Assembly: GCA_945889175.1 (NCBI GenBank)
Contig: CAMDBF010000002.1
Location: 1 to 64,000, forward strand
Length of the DNA: 64,000 nucleotides
Direction: 5' to 3'
Source of the DNA: Rickettsia typhi
GTDB lineage: Bacteria; Pseudomonadota; Alphaproteobacteria; Rickettsiales; Deianiraeaceae
Below the pieces are notes generated by a model that did no database searches, had not been told where the DNA came from, and saw only the letters and a program-made list of their open reading frames with translations. Positions 53,004 through 64,000 of this stretch are shown piece after piece (the first letter of the stretch is position 1; each line of letters starts with the position of its first letter). The translations under genes were made by a program, and so were the position numbers.

Positions 53004-53450
53004 CTAAGGCGTAGCTTTACAAGCTGGTCCGGAGACGCCAGCCTTACATTTACATCCACCCTCAGCTTTTTTGCCAACAAATAAAACAAGCAAACTCTCG
53101 GATGAAAAGATAACCGCAACTGCAACTGCTATCGAAATAATCATACCCCAGCTTATTTTACCTAAAAAGAAGCCAAGTGCCGTTACAACTAAAACAAAAA
53201 CACAGACAATTTTTAAAACACTACTTGTCATTAAATAAAATAATTTACAAAGTCCATCGGATATTTCGTTTGACTCAGCAAAAGTCACTCTTTTACTATA
53301 CCCAGCTTCGGCATTGTTTAAAAAAGCATAGAGGCATACAATAGCTAGGGTAAAAATACAAATTGGTAAGTATTTTTTTACTAATCGATACCGAAAGAAT
53401 TTAACATTCGTAAAATTAAACATAGATGTAATGGACATATTTTGTAACAA
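53004..53450 (-). CDS. virB2: Type IV secretion pilin-like protein VirB2
   Basis: 148 residues. An N-terminal membrane/signal segment (about 29-48, YLPICIFTLAIVCLYAFLNN) is followed by a possible processing site near NAEAG. Two further membrane segments are VLKIVCVFVLVVTALGFFLG and MIISIAVAVAVIFSSESLLV, linked by a short KISWG loop, the TrbC/VirB2 layout. A Cys/Lys/Gly-rich tail (GGCKCKAGVSGPACK) is unusual. Such proteins form the pilus or channel of the secretion system. It is isolated from other vir genes and placed directly upstream of acpS. Sequence alone gives only moderate certainty. Confidence 0.75.
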   Translation of the reverse strand: MLQNMSITSMFNFTNVKFFRYRLVKKYLPICIFTLAIVCLYAFLNNAEAGYSKRVTFAESNEISDGLCKLFYLMTSSVLKIVCVFVLVVTALGFFLGKISWGMIISIAVAVAVIFSSESLLVLFVGKKAEGGCKCKAGVSGPACKATP

Positions 53451-53764
53451 CTTTTAGGCTTTAATTTAATGATTTTTTAATACTTAAATGTTAAAATCAA
53501 ATTAATTTTAAGTCAATAAGATTAATATTGCATTAAGGACTTCTTAATTACTAACAATTAGTTAATCAGTGCAATAAGTCGTTATTGTTTAGTGCTGCTT
53601 AGATAAGGGCAAAAGCAAGCTTAGCTTTTTTTAATGTGGATTGTGTTCGATTTTCAGTCTCTTCTTTTTAATAATTCATTTGCTTGCTAATAATTTTACT
53701 TGATATTTGTTGTTTTTTACAAAAGAATTTTAACAGAATTTTGTTTATAAAAAACTATATTATT
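53451..53764. other. Intergenic region between divergent virB2 and pdhB
   Basis: About 314 bases. It holds a candidate virB2 promoter (53488-53516) and a small stem-loop AAAAGC...GCTTTT near 53613-53632. Nothing else recognisable. Confidence 0.4.
53488..53516 (-). promoter_or_regulatory. Candidate virB2-acpS promoter
   Basis: On the minus strand TTGACT (53511-53516), a 17-base spacer, TAACAT (53488-53493), about 40 bases upstream of the virB2 ATG. Confidence 0.4.
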
Positions 53765-56787
<3,023 letters not shown>

Positions 56788-56931
56788 AATAAGTCATAAT
56801 ACATTAAACAAGGTTATAGCTAAAACGAAGGCTTTATTTATAAAGTTTAGAATTTTTATTGCATTTATTGAATTTTAATCACAAGATTTACAAAATTTAT
56901 TGTGTTGTTTGTATGATTTATTGGTAAAGAG

Positions 56932-57810
56932 ATGTCTAAAATTTCGTATTTTAATGGCAATTATCAGGAGCATGCAAGCATCAAAGTGTCAGTTGACGAC
57001 AGAGGTTTTGTCTTTGGGGACGGAATTTACGAGGTAATAATGTTTAATAATGGTAATTTTATTGATATTGACGCCCATTACGCAAGGTTTAAACGCACCT
57101 GTGCATTTATGAATTTTGGGATTGAAGGCAATAAATTGCCAGCTACAAAGGAAGCTCTTATACAAATTTGTAATCAACTTCAACAACAAAACAATATTAG
57201 GGATACAGGATATTTTTACATACAGGTAACAAGGGGTGAGCTTGGATCAAGAGCTCATAATGCACCTGCTAACGATTTGGGTCTTAGTTTTTTGGTTACT
57301 ATATCAGAGCCAGTTGTTATACAAAAAAAATGGATGACGGATGGCATATCCTGCATTACAACCCCCGACATTAGATGGCAAAGAAGGGATGTTAAAACAA
57401 TACAATTACTACCAAACATTCGTGCAAGGCAGATGGCGATGGATGTGGGTGCTGATGATGCAATTTTTATTGATGGAGTGGTAACCGAGGCAACGGCAGC
57501 TAATCTTTTTATTGTTAATTCCTTAGGTGAGCTTCAAACCCATCCAAAGACTAACAAAATACTTGGCGGAATTACAAGATACAGAGTAATTGAGCTTGCA
57601 AAGAAAAATAATATTATTGTTAATGAAAGTGTTTTTGGTGTAGATGAGCTATTTGTGGCAAAAGAAGTATTTTTAACAAATTCCAACTCTCGCATAAGAC
57701 CAGTTACAAAAATTGATGGTAGGGCGGTTGCGGATGGCAAGATTGGAGCTGTTTGTCGTAAGATCTTTAACTTTTACGAAGAATTTATTGAATCCCCACT
57801 GCGAATATAG
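56932..57810 (+). CDS. dat: D-amino acid aminotransferase (class IV)
   Basis: 292 residues, fold-type IV PLP enzyme. SVDDRGFVFGDGIYEVI and a DAHYARFKRTCAFMNF helix match the family start. The PLP Lys lies in RRDVKTIQLLPNIRARQ, equivalent to the DIKSLNLLGN motif of D-alanine transaminase. Also present are VVTEATAANLFIV and the GITRYRVIELA stretch. It would make D-amino acids such as D-glutamate or D-alanine for peptidoglycan, consistent with mltA 14 bases downstream. A branched-chain aminotransferase role is less likely. Confidence 0.88.
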   Translation: MSKISYFNGNYQEHASIKVSVDDRGFVFGDGIYEVIMFNNGNFIDIDAHYARFKRTCAFMNFGIEGNKLPATKEALIQICNQLQQQNNIRDTGYFYIQVTRGELGSRAHNAPANDLGLSFLVTISEPVVIQKKWMTDGISCITTPDIRWQRRDVKTIQLLPNIRARQMAMDVGADDAIFIDGVVTEATAANLFIVNSLGELQTHPKTNKILGGITRYRVIELAKKNNIIVNESVFGVDELFVAKEVFLTNSNSRIRPVTKIDGRAVADGKIGAVCRKIFNFYEEFIESPLRI

Positions 57811-57824
57811 TATTTTATTGTTTT

Positions 57825-59294
57825 ATGAAATACATATTGGTATTTTTAACCCTATTTGCAGCCTCTTGTACAAATGGAGATATAGAAAAAGTAATTTCAA
57901 AGCAGGAGACTCTTAATCAAAAAGATAATCAAATAATAAACGATGAAGACGAAAGGTTAATATACAAAACTAATACCGACGAAGAAATAACTATCAACAG
58001 ACAGACAGATGGTGAGGATGTAGGCTTGACAATTACCAATGTAAACGAAATAAAGCAATCTACCGAAGGTAATGTGCCAGAGGGAATACTGAATAAAACT
58101 ACAGAGGACAAAGAGCTTGCTGCAAAAAGAAAGGCCGAGCAAGAGATAGAGCATTTTGATTATGAGCAAAGCGAAATTATCGAAAAAAATGAACAACAGG
58201 ACGAAACAAAGCCCCAAGCTCACTTTACTCAAAAAGGTTATAGGTTTGCAAATATTATTTTAAAGCCTACTTCATATAAAAATTTAAAAAATTGGAACGA
58301 TAGTCATAATTTTAATCTTGCAAGATTGTCTTTTTTAAACATATGCAAGCTTGCTAAAACAAGGGATGTTGATTTTAAAAATAGTATTCTTAATTTAGGA
58401 AGTAGTAAGGATTATGAGTTGTTATGCGATAAGATTACTGGACTTAATCGAAATGCTGATATTAGAGACTTTTTTGAGCAAAATTTTACCCCTTTTAAAA
58501 TTTTTGACACAAAGGCCGAAACGGACAAGGGTTTATTTACTGGCTACTACAGAATTGAAATGCAGGGCTGCGTTAGCAAAACGGCACAATGTAAATACCC
58601 AGTGTATAAAAGACCCTTTGACATGAAAAAAGGTGAAAAGTATTACACAAGAAAACAAATATACAATGGTGCGTTAAAAGCTCAAAGGCTTGAAATTATT
58701 TGGCTAAAGGATGTAGTTGACCACTATCTTTTGCATATACAAGGCACTGGTATAGTAACGCTTGACAGTGGGCAAAAAGTGTTTTTGTCTTTTGATGGTA
58801 AAAATGGACACGAGTATTCATCTGTTGCAAGCCATGCTAGGCAAAATGGTTTTGCCGGTAGCGGAATGCACTTTTACGACTGGATGCGACAAGACCCCAA
58901 GAGGGCAGAGGATATTTTATCTTACAATAAATCATATATATTTTTTAAAATATCGGATAACATGGATGTCATTGGTGGCTCTGGCATGTCTCTTTTACCA
59001 TTTGCAAGCATGGCTGTGGATACAAGTTACATACCATATGGTTCAGTTTTATACCTTTCAACCGATAAAACACCATATGCTGACGAAGGGGTGAATGGTA
59101 TTTTTATGGCGCAGGATACAGGATCTGACATAAAGGGGGCAATAAGGGGTGATATATATTTTGGTAGCGGTCAAAATGCTGACTTTATGGCTCATAGAAC
59201 AAAGGTGCAAGGAAGCTATTTTATTTTACTTCCAAATAAATCCCAAACAATGAAGCAAATTAAACAAACTTATCAATCTGCTGATATTAACTAA
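57825..59294 (+). CDS. mltA: Membrane-bound lytic murein transglycosylase A
   Basis: 489 residues. A lipoprotein signal (YILVFLTLFAASC) is followed by about 120 Glu/Lys/Thr-rich residues that act as a spacer, then the MltA domain: TGYYRIEMQGC, LHIQGTGIVTLDSGQKVFLS, FFKISDNMDVIGGSGM, and a 3D domain with VDTSYIPYGSVLYLS, MAQDTGSDIKGAIRGDIYFG and the catalytic Asp context GQNADFMAHRTKVQG. It cleaves peptidoglycan glycan strands at the outer membrane inner face. It indicates that the cell has a peptidoglycan wall. Confidence 0.93.
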   Translation: MKYILVFLTLFAASCTNGDIEKVISKQETLNQKDNQIINDEDERLIYKTNTDEEITINRQTDGEDVGLTITNVNEIKQSTEGNVPEGILNKTTEDKELAAKRKAEQEIEHFDYEQSEIIEKNEQQDETKPQAHFTQKGYRFANIILKPTSYKNLKNWNDSHNFNLARLSFLNICKLAKTRDVDFKNSILNLGSSKDYELLCDKITGLNRNADIRDFFEQNFTPFKIFDTKAETDKGLFTGYYRIEMQGCVSKTAQCKYPVYKRPFDMKKGEKYYTRKQIYNGALKAQRLEIIWLKDVVDHYLLHIQGTGIVTLDSGQKVFLSFDGKNGHEYSSVASHARQNGFAGSGMHFYDWMRQDPKRAEDILSYNKSYIFFKISDNMDVIGGSGMSLLPFASMAVDTSYIPYGSVLYLSTDKTPYADEGVNGIFMAQDTGSDIKGAIRGDIYFGSGQNADFMAHRTKVQGSYFILLPNKSQTMKQIKQTYQSADIN

Positions 59295-59416
59295 GCAGAT
59301 TCAATTTTTATAATACATTTGTAATACCAAATCCATTTTATAAATAATATTATAGCAAAATATTTATAGATTATCACTCTTTTGATTCTCTTGATTTTAA
59401 AAAATACATAATAAAG

Positions 59417-59486
59417 ACCCCTCCCCTTTTTAGAGTAAGTAGTCAAAATAACCTCTCCCCTCTTAGGGGAGGCTGGGTGGGGTTTT
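59417..59486 (+). repeat. Palindromic element inside dispersed repeat
   Basis: CCCCTCCCCTTTTTAGAG at the left, then CTCTTAGGGGAGGCTGGGTG and GGGTTTT at the right. It corresponds to the right part of copies A and B in the restriction-modification gene, with the middle diverged. Confidence 0.75.
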
Positions 59487-59522
59487 AACAGAACTTAAAA
59501 AATACACTTCAAACATCCCCAT

Positions 59523-59590
59523 TAAACACACGCCCGCTGCCCCCATTTGATTAAAAAGTGCCAGCTAAGGGGCGGGAGCCTGTGTGTTAA
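59523..59590. repeat. GC-rich hairpin in dispersed repeat
   Basis: Outer arms TAAACACACGCCCGCTGCCC and GGGCGGGAGCCTGTGTGTTA pair imperfectly; the loop is AT-rich. It is related to 6361-6413. Confidence 0.65.
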
Positions 59591-59675
59591 GTTTGGTAAG
59601 TAGCTTTATGTTTTTGCATGACTTTGGAAGTAATATTTAAAGTTAATAGAATGGTAAGAGGTATAATGTATATTA

Positions 59676-59742
59676 CCCAACCCAACCTCCCCTAAAAGGC
59701 GAGGAGTTGTTGACGAACAATCTACCAAAAGGGGAGGAGTTA
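59676..59742 (-). repeat. Palindromic element, inverted
   Basis: On the minus strand it contains CCTTTTAGGGGAGGTTGGGT, matching the right end of copies A and B. An additional CTCCCC-type arm lies at the other side. Confidence 0.65.
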
Positions 59743-59815
59743 TGTATGATGTCTAGTAAAGTCAATTTGCAAATGCGATTACATCAATAAGCCTCTTTAG
59801 AAATGAGAAATGCTA

Positions 59816-59872
59816 TAAGATATAGCTTTTTTAGTTCATATTGTAATGGGTATGGAAGAGGTCTGTTGTTAA
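59816..59872 (+). repeat. Short dispersed repeat at the lipA 3' end
   Basis: Diverged copy of 101-157: a TAAG/AT/GCTTTTT block, then GGGT-ATGGAAGAGGTCT and TTGTTAA. It overlaps the lipA stop codon by a few bases. Confidence 0.5.
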
Positions 59873-60771
59873 TTAGCTTTGATTGACTTGAGTCTTATCT
59901 CTTTTAGCTTGGCAAAGTCGCTATCGGCATGGTAGGATGACCTTGTTAGCGGACTTGATGCAACAAGTAAAAATCCTTTTGCATATGCAATTTTTTCGTA
60001 AAATTTAAAAGTCTCAGGGGTTACAAACTCTTTAACATCGGCATGTTTTTTTGTGGGCTGTAGGTATTGCCCTATGGTTAAAAAATCAACCCCTGCACTA
60101 CGCATGTCGTTCATCACCTGTAAAACCTCCTCCTTTGTTTCGCCAAGCCCAACCATAATGCCAGACTTTGTAAATATCTCGGGGGAGACCTCCTTAACTC
60201 TCTCTAAAAGTCTTAGTGAGCCGTAATACCTTGCTCCGGGTCTTATTTTTTGATAGAGTGATGGAACGGTTTCAAGATTATGATTATATACATCTGGCTT
60301 TGCTGCTGCAACTGTATCCATGGCGTTTTTTTTATTTCTAAAGTCTGGGGTTAAAATTTCGATAGTTGTAGAGCTTGTTCTTTTGCGAATCTCCTCTATA
60401 CATTTTACAAACTGCATTGCACCGCCATCAGGCAAATCGTCCCTGTCAACAGAGGTAATTACAACATGCTTTAAGCCTAGGCCCGATACCATCTCGGCAA
60501 GCCTTTGAGGCTCGTGGGGGTCAAGTTTGTCTGGCACTCCGGTTTTAATATTACAAAAGGCACAGGCACGAGTACAAACCGAGCCTAAAATCATTACAGT
60601 AACATGTTTTTTTGCCCAGCATTCGCCTATATTAGGGCAGGCAGCCTCCTCGCAAACAGTATTAAGTTTAAGCTCTTTAACTAAGGCATGCGTTGTTTTA
60701 AATTCGTTTGATGTTGGCGCTTTAACTCTTATCCAGTCAGGCTTTTTAATGTTATTCATAACGCTTTGCAT
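59869..60771 (-). CDS. lipA: Lipoyl synthase
   Basis: Radical SAM enzyme that inserts two sulfurs into octanoyl groups on E2 and H proteins. 300 residues. The auxiliary cluster ligands are in [15 protein letters not shown] (C-x4-C-x5-C), the radical SAM cluster in [13 protein letters not shown] (C-x3-C-x2-C), and the C-terminal RSSYHAD motif supplies the conserved Ser. [20 protein letters not shown] is also typical. A second ATG four codons in is possible. It would serve the pyruvate dehydrogenase complex (pdhB upstream). Confidence 0.97.
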   Translation of the reverse strand: MQSVMNNIKKPDWIRVKAPTSNEFKTTHALVKELKLNTVCEEAACPNIGECWAKKHVTVMILGSVCTRACAFCNIKTGVPDKLDPHEPQRLAEMVSGLGLKHVVITSVDRDDLPDGGAMQFVKCIEEIRKRTSSTTIEILTPDFRNKKNAMDTVAAAKPDVYNHNLETVPSLYQKIRPGARYYGSLRLLERVKEVSPEIFTKSGIMVGLGETKEEVLQVMNDMRSAGVDFLTIGQYLQPTKKHADVKEFVTPETFKFYEKIAYAKGFLLVASSPLTRSSYHADSDFAKLKEIRLKSIKAN

Positions 60772-60914
60772 TTTGTTACTTACAAAAATACTTAAGTTTT
60801 TAAAATAAATTTATCATCTTTTAACGATAGATGCAATAAAAAACTAGTAATTGTCAAAAATCTTTTTAAAATCCGCCTGAATTATTGGATTTGACTTGAC
60901 CTTTATCAAAAAAT

Positions 60915-63212
60915 ATGAATATAAAAACAGAAGAAGGCTTTAAGGTTGAAAGCCTTACATCATGGGGCTTTGTAGCGGGCAAAGATTACACACTTGGCAG
61001 AATTGACGCAAAGCTAAAAAACATTTGGATAGAGGCAAAAAAAGGTAGTGAAGACATAGACAAAATGCTAGCACAGATAATATTTACTGCAAGAATACAA
61101 AATGCAATTCTTGGGGAGTCATTGCCGCCTTACTTGGGGTGTTTTAATCAGTTTCAAGGTGCGATTATACACGAGGATGATGTGCACGAGGCACTAAGTC
61201 ACCCAAGTATTAACTGGAACCAAGCCCCTTCAAAAATTAACGAGCAGACGGTTGCAATTATTGCCTCGACACTAAAAAATAAACAGATTTTTTATAACTT
61301 AAAAGATTTTGGTACGGCTTTAAAGCAAATTGCTAGCACTGCTTACTTAAGACAAAGCGAGATAACAAAACACAATGTTATATCAATTTATCACGACTGG
61401 CTTGACACGGTTGGCAAAACACTAAAATACCGAGACCCAAAAGTACTTGACGACCTTAAGGCTGACTGCTTTTTAGCTGATATAATGATTGATGTTGATG
61501 GCTCAAAAACCATAACGCAAAAACTAACTTTAATAAGAAAAACAATTGATGAAAAGCTTTTTTATGTGCCAAAAAACAGAAGGGAACTTGATGTTTTTGA
61601 CGATATAGAAATAACTAATCAAAAGATTTACGAGACATTTTGGAACAAATATAAAAGGCCGCCCGCTGAGGATTTTCAGTCCCTAATACTTGCAAGAAGA
61701 GATCTTTTAGTTTTTAACAAGGATAGGCAAAAGAATGGTGCCTTTTACACGCCATCAACCTTTTCGCAGCTAAGTAAGGACTATCTAACTAAAGCCTTTG
61801 GCGAGGCTTGGCAGGATGATTACTACATTTGGGATTGCTGCTGTGGCACTGGCAATTTAGAGGTAGGGCTTATTAATCAGGAAAGAGTTTTTATGTCCGA
61901 CCTTATGCATCAGTGCATTGATATAATTAAGCAGAATAATTTTATGCCGGACTCTAGCCTGTTTCAATTTGATTTTTTAAATGACGAGTGGAAGCCCAGC
62001 TCCCAAGGCGGCAAAATACCTAATAATCTATGGCACATTATACAAAATGAGCCACAAAAGTTAATCATTTACATCAACCCACCTTACAAAGAGGACGCGA
62101 ACAAAAGAACTATATTTGGCACCGAGTCTAACGATGCTGGACTTACTCAAACGGTAACTAAACAAAAAATGAAACAAGATGCGACCAGCTTAGGTAAAGC
62201 AAGTAACGAGCTTTTTGTGCAGTTTTATTACAATATTTACACAAGAATTAAGGGATGTAAAATTGGAGCCTTCTCGACATTAAAAAATTGTGTCTCACCT
62301 AATTTTGAAGGCTTTAGAAGCTTTTTTAAAGCAAAATTCTGTGGTGGCTTTATTTGCAAGTCCAATACTTTTGATAATGTTAAGGGGCAGTTTCCGATAT
62401 CTTTTCAAATTTGGGATTGTGCTTTAAATCTTGATTTTCCAAAGTCAATCACATTTGATGTCTACGACACAGAGGGTAGCAAAACCGTATTTGCAACTGA
62501 TAAAAAAGATGTAATTAACACTTGGTTTGGCAGCGAGCTTGCCGAGAGTAATTTAATTTTAGCATATTTGCAGCATGAAACAAATGATTTTGCACATCAA
62601 AATGGTATATATTTTTCGCCGGTAAAACCAACAAGACCAATTGCAATTGGCTTTGCAAATCTTGAAAGAGCATTAATTTATCTATCGGTAAGATGGTGTA
62701 TTAAGGCAAATTGGTTTAATAAAAGTGATCAGCTTTTGCATCCAAAAAAAATTACTAAAACTACTGATGATACAGGGCTTTATGCAATCGATGGTAAGGA
62801 GCCCTGTATCTACGATTACGAATATCAAAAAGATAAAAATTTTATTGCAAATTGCATAGCTTTTGCAATTTTACACGGGCATAATTATGCAGATTGGTGC
62901 CTGTTTAAGGACAGTGAGCTAGGCCTGTATAGCTCAGGGCGGGATTTAAGTGTGTATAATTTTGTTATGCAATATCAATTTGGCGAAACAGCAAGTAAAT
63001 TGCTTGAAGTTGCTAGGCAAATTTATATGCTTTATTATAGCAAAATTCATCAAAACACTACAAATTACTCAGTTAGTCGCAAAGTTGTTTGGCAAACACT
63101 TAAGGATAACAATGAATTTACATCATTAAAAGTAGAATTTAAAATTTTACAAGATGATCTTGCAGAGGATATAACTCTTGATATGATTGGATATGGTTTT
63201 TATAGAGTTTAA
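60915..63212 (+). CDS. Second single-chain restriction-modification enzyme (N6-adenine methyltransferase)
   Basis: 765 residues. An N-terminal PD-(D/E)XK-like site (D31; E40-A-K42 in IWIEAKKG) is followed by a helical region. The methyltransferase domain has NGAFYTPSTFSQLSKDYL, the SAM motif WDCCCGTGNLE near 306-316 and NPPY near 388. The C-terminal about 300 residues (specificity/target recognition) contain GAFSTLKNCVSPNFEG and QFPISFQIWD. This fits a type IIG-like or Eco57I-type enzyme acting without separate subunits. No partner restriction or specificity gene is adjacent. It is unrelated in detail to the enzyme at 6641-10597 and carries no insert. Confidence 0.8.
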   Translation: MNIKTEEGFKVESLTSWGFVAGKDYTLGRIDAKLKNIWIEAKKGSEDIDKMLAQIIFTARIQNAILGESLPPYLGCFNQFQGAIIHEDDVHEALSHPSINWNQAPSKINEQTVAIIASTLKNKQIFYNLKDFGTALKQIASTAYLRQSEITKHNVISIYHDWLDTVGKTLKYRDPKVLDDLKADCFLADIMIDVDGSKTITQKLTLIRKTIDEKLFYVPKNRRELDVFDDIEITNQKIYETFWNKYKRPPAEDFQSLILARRDLLVFNKDRQKNGAFYTPSTFSQLSKDYLTKAFGEAWQDDYYIWDCCCGTGNLEVGLINQERVFMSDLMHQCIDIIKQNNFMPDSSLFQFDFLNDEWKPSSQGGKIPNNLWHIIQNEPQKLIIYINPPYKEDANKRTIFGTESNDAGLTQTVTKQKMKQDATSLGKASNELFVQFYYNIYTRIKGCKIGAFSTLKNCVSPNFEGFRSFFKAKFCGGFICKSNTFDNVKGQFPISFQIWDCALNLDFPKSITFDVYDTEGSKTVFATDKKDVINTWFGSELAESNLILAYLQHETNDFAHQNGIYFSPVKPTRPIAIGFANLERALIYLSVRWCIKANWFNKSDQLLHPKKITKTTDDTGLYAIDGKEPCIYDYEYQKDKNFIANCIAFAILHGHNYADWCLFKDSELGLYSSGRDLSVYNFVMQYQFGETASKLLEVARQIYMLYYSKIHQNTTNYSVSRKVVWQTLKDNNEFTSLKVEFKILQDDLAEDITLDMIGYGFYRV

Positions 63213-63326
63213 TATTTATAAAAACTTTTTATGAATATTAAATGGATTTGAAGCAATAATTTGTAACAAAGTTGAGTTAGTTTTACCTGTTAGCAGCAGA
63301 TAAAACTATTAGTTTTTTTAGGCAGA

Positions 63327-64000
63327 TTAGAATGCGGATATTGAAACAACACCTTTAACAAGTGATTCGCTACCGCTAAATGAGCCACCAACACCAAACA
63401 ATACATTGTTAAATCTTAGTGTTAAGCCAGCAGAAACAGCTTGTTGGTTTTTGTAACCAGCCGAACCTACGATAACATTAAGATGTTTGTTGTCAGATGG
63501 GGCAACAAAGTCAAGTGCTGCAGCCATAGCAATTGCTTTGTTGACTCTGTTACTTAAGTCAGTAACTTGAGCTTTGGTTGCAAAGTTATTGGTTGTTAAA
63601 TTAGCAATCTCAGATTTAGTCGCGAAAGTGTTGTCAACATATGTTTTTGCCAAAGCTATAGAATTGCTTAAATTAGTATCAGATTGAGCTGTTGTATAAA
63701 CGGCAGAGGCATCAGCTTTTGTATTTATAGCTGAAACAAGGTCTGTTTTACCTACTGCGTCCCCTGTTAATGTGCTGAAGTCACCTGTTCTATCATTAAC
63801 TTTATCAGCGGTGTAAATCTCATCACCGTCTTGACCGTTGGTAACGGTAAATGTAATTTTACTTGTAGTAGTAGAACCGGGAATAGAATTGTCTTCAACG
63901 AGCCCGTCAATAGTAGCTGCAGATGCTATGCTAAAAGTAGACAAAGCTGTAGCTGCACTTAGGGTGGCAATTTTTAAAAAAGTATTTGTTGTGATAGACA
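63327..64000 (-). CDS. Short trimeric autotransporter (YadA-like anchor), start at window edge
   Basis: The frame is open to the right edge. The last two bases (minus-strand TG) would complete ATG if base 64001 is T on the plus strand, giving an N terminus MSITTNTFLKIATLSAATAL and a signal peptide cut after ASAA. About 115 residues of Thr/Asp/Asn-rich passenger and a coiled-coil stalk (FATKSEIANLTTNNFATKAQ, VTDLSNRVNKAIAMAAALDF) precede a YadA-type anchor (GYKNQQAVSAGLTLRF, LFGVGGSFSGSESLVKGVVS). The total of about 225 residues is very short for the family. It would sit in the outer membrane as a trimer. The gene may be regulated by sequence outside the window. Confidence 0.75.
   Translation of the reverse strand, partial: SITTNTFLKIATLSAATALSTFSIASAATIDGLVEDNSIPGSTTTSKITFTVTNGQDGDEIYTADKVNDRTGDFSTLTGDAVGKTDLVSAINTKADASAVYTTAQSDTNLSNSIALAKTYVDNTFATKSEIANLTTNNFATKAQVTDLSNRVNKAIAMAAALDFVAPSDNKHLNVIVGSAGYKNQQAVSAGLTLRFNNVLFGVGGSFSGSESLVKGVVSISAF

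Larger units (their letters stand above)
59377..59653 (-). repeat. Dispersed repeat, copy 2 (with palindrome insert)
   Basis: Inverted relative of 6308-6500, with shared blocks on both sides of the hairpin (see copy 1). It has an additional palindromic element at 59417-59486 between the shared GTGTGTTTAAT block and the shared TTTTTTAAAATCAAGA block. Confidence 0.6.
59295..59868. other. Long intergenic region rich in palindromes
   Basis: About 570 bases without a gene between mltA and lipA (convergent). It contains a dispersed repeat (59377-59653) holding a palindromic element (59417-59486) and a GC-rich hairpin (59523-59590), another inverted palindromic element (59676-59742), and the short repeat 59816-59872. 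Confidence 0.7.

Noticed and set aside
53613-53632. Stem-loop AAAAGC...GCTTTT with T-run, possible terminator
   Set aside because: It lies between divergent genes with no plus-strand gene ending nearby; kept only as a remark in the intergenic entry.

Overview
The window is AT-rich bacterial chromosome and is almost fully coding. Several features point to an alphaproteobacterium of the order Rickettsiales. There is a DUF2610 protein, a family I know mainly from that order. Type IV secretion genes (virB8, virB2) are scattered singly among housekeeping genes. secF stands apart from secD, and operons are broken up. Unlike Rickettsia, the cell appears to make much of its own material: homoserine kinase, a citramalate/isopropylmalate-synthase-type enzyme, aspartate aminotransferase, D-amino acid aminotransferase, ThiG, RibD, PurK and MetK are all present. 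That combination would fit a less reduced lineage such as the Deianiraeaceae, but this placement is inference; no rRNA gene is present to confirm it.

Layout. 0.3-6 kb (minus strand): dprA, a TraT-like lipoprotein, rpsT, a PerM-type permease, holA, ribD. 6-13 kb: an accessory block with GC-rich palindromes, a single-chain restriction-modification enzyme that carries an in-frame DUF559 nuclease island between two direct palindromic repeats, an orphan IS1-type protein and a broken His-rich membrane protein gene. 13.4-17 kb: dnaE. 17-18.5 kb: a broken acidic gene and a long non-coding gap. 18.5-27.5 kb (plus): nuoN, atpF, metK, tkt, DUF2610, an unknown, lolA, a GNAT enzyme, lspA, ruvX. 27.5-29.4 kb: an unknown 625-residue membrane protein. 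29.4-32.3 kb (minus): secF, ruvA, recF. 32.5-35.3 kb (plus): rpmI, rplT, rplS, hslV, a FliB-like protein. 35.3-41.4 kb (minus): radA, rplM, rpsI, rpsM, rpsK, rpoA, infA, then two unknown genes, one of them broken. 41.7-48.7 kb (plus): purK, virB8, gpmI, a CvpA-like membrane protein, thrB, nusB, a small lipoprotein. 48.7-59.3 kb: cimA (minus), aspC-thiG (plus), virB2-acpS (minus), pdhB-ligA and dat-mltA (plus). 59.3-63.2 kb: a second palindrome cluster, lipA (minus) and a second single-chain restriction-modification enzyme. The right edge holds a short trimeric-autotransporter gene whose start codon probably straddles the window end.

The most unusual material is a family of GC-rich palindromic elements. 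One type (about 95 bp, translated as NNPTQPPLKGEGYP...PPLLGEDATKSQAG) occurs twice in direct orientation inside the restriction-modification gene at 6.6-10.6 kb. The two copies flank a DUF559 (PD-(D/E)XK) endonuclease domain and keep the frame open throughout. Degenerate copies lie near 6.5, 18.0, 59.4 and 59.7 kb. A separate dispersed repeat present near 6.3-6.5 kb and, inverted, near 59.4-59.65 kb seems to contain one such palindrome in the second copy and none in the first, like a filled and an empty site. This resembles the in-frame palindromic elements of Rickettsia, with a nuclease gene as possible mobilising partner.

Three accessory genes carry in-frame stops, and one of them also has a -1 frame change at a slippery heptamer. 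Standard TAG termination elsewhere (ribD, infA, thiG) argues against a recoded TAG. No tRNA, rRNA, CRISPR array or complete insertion sequence was seen.
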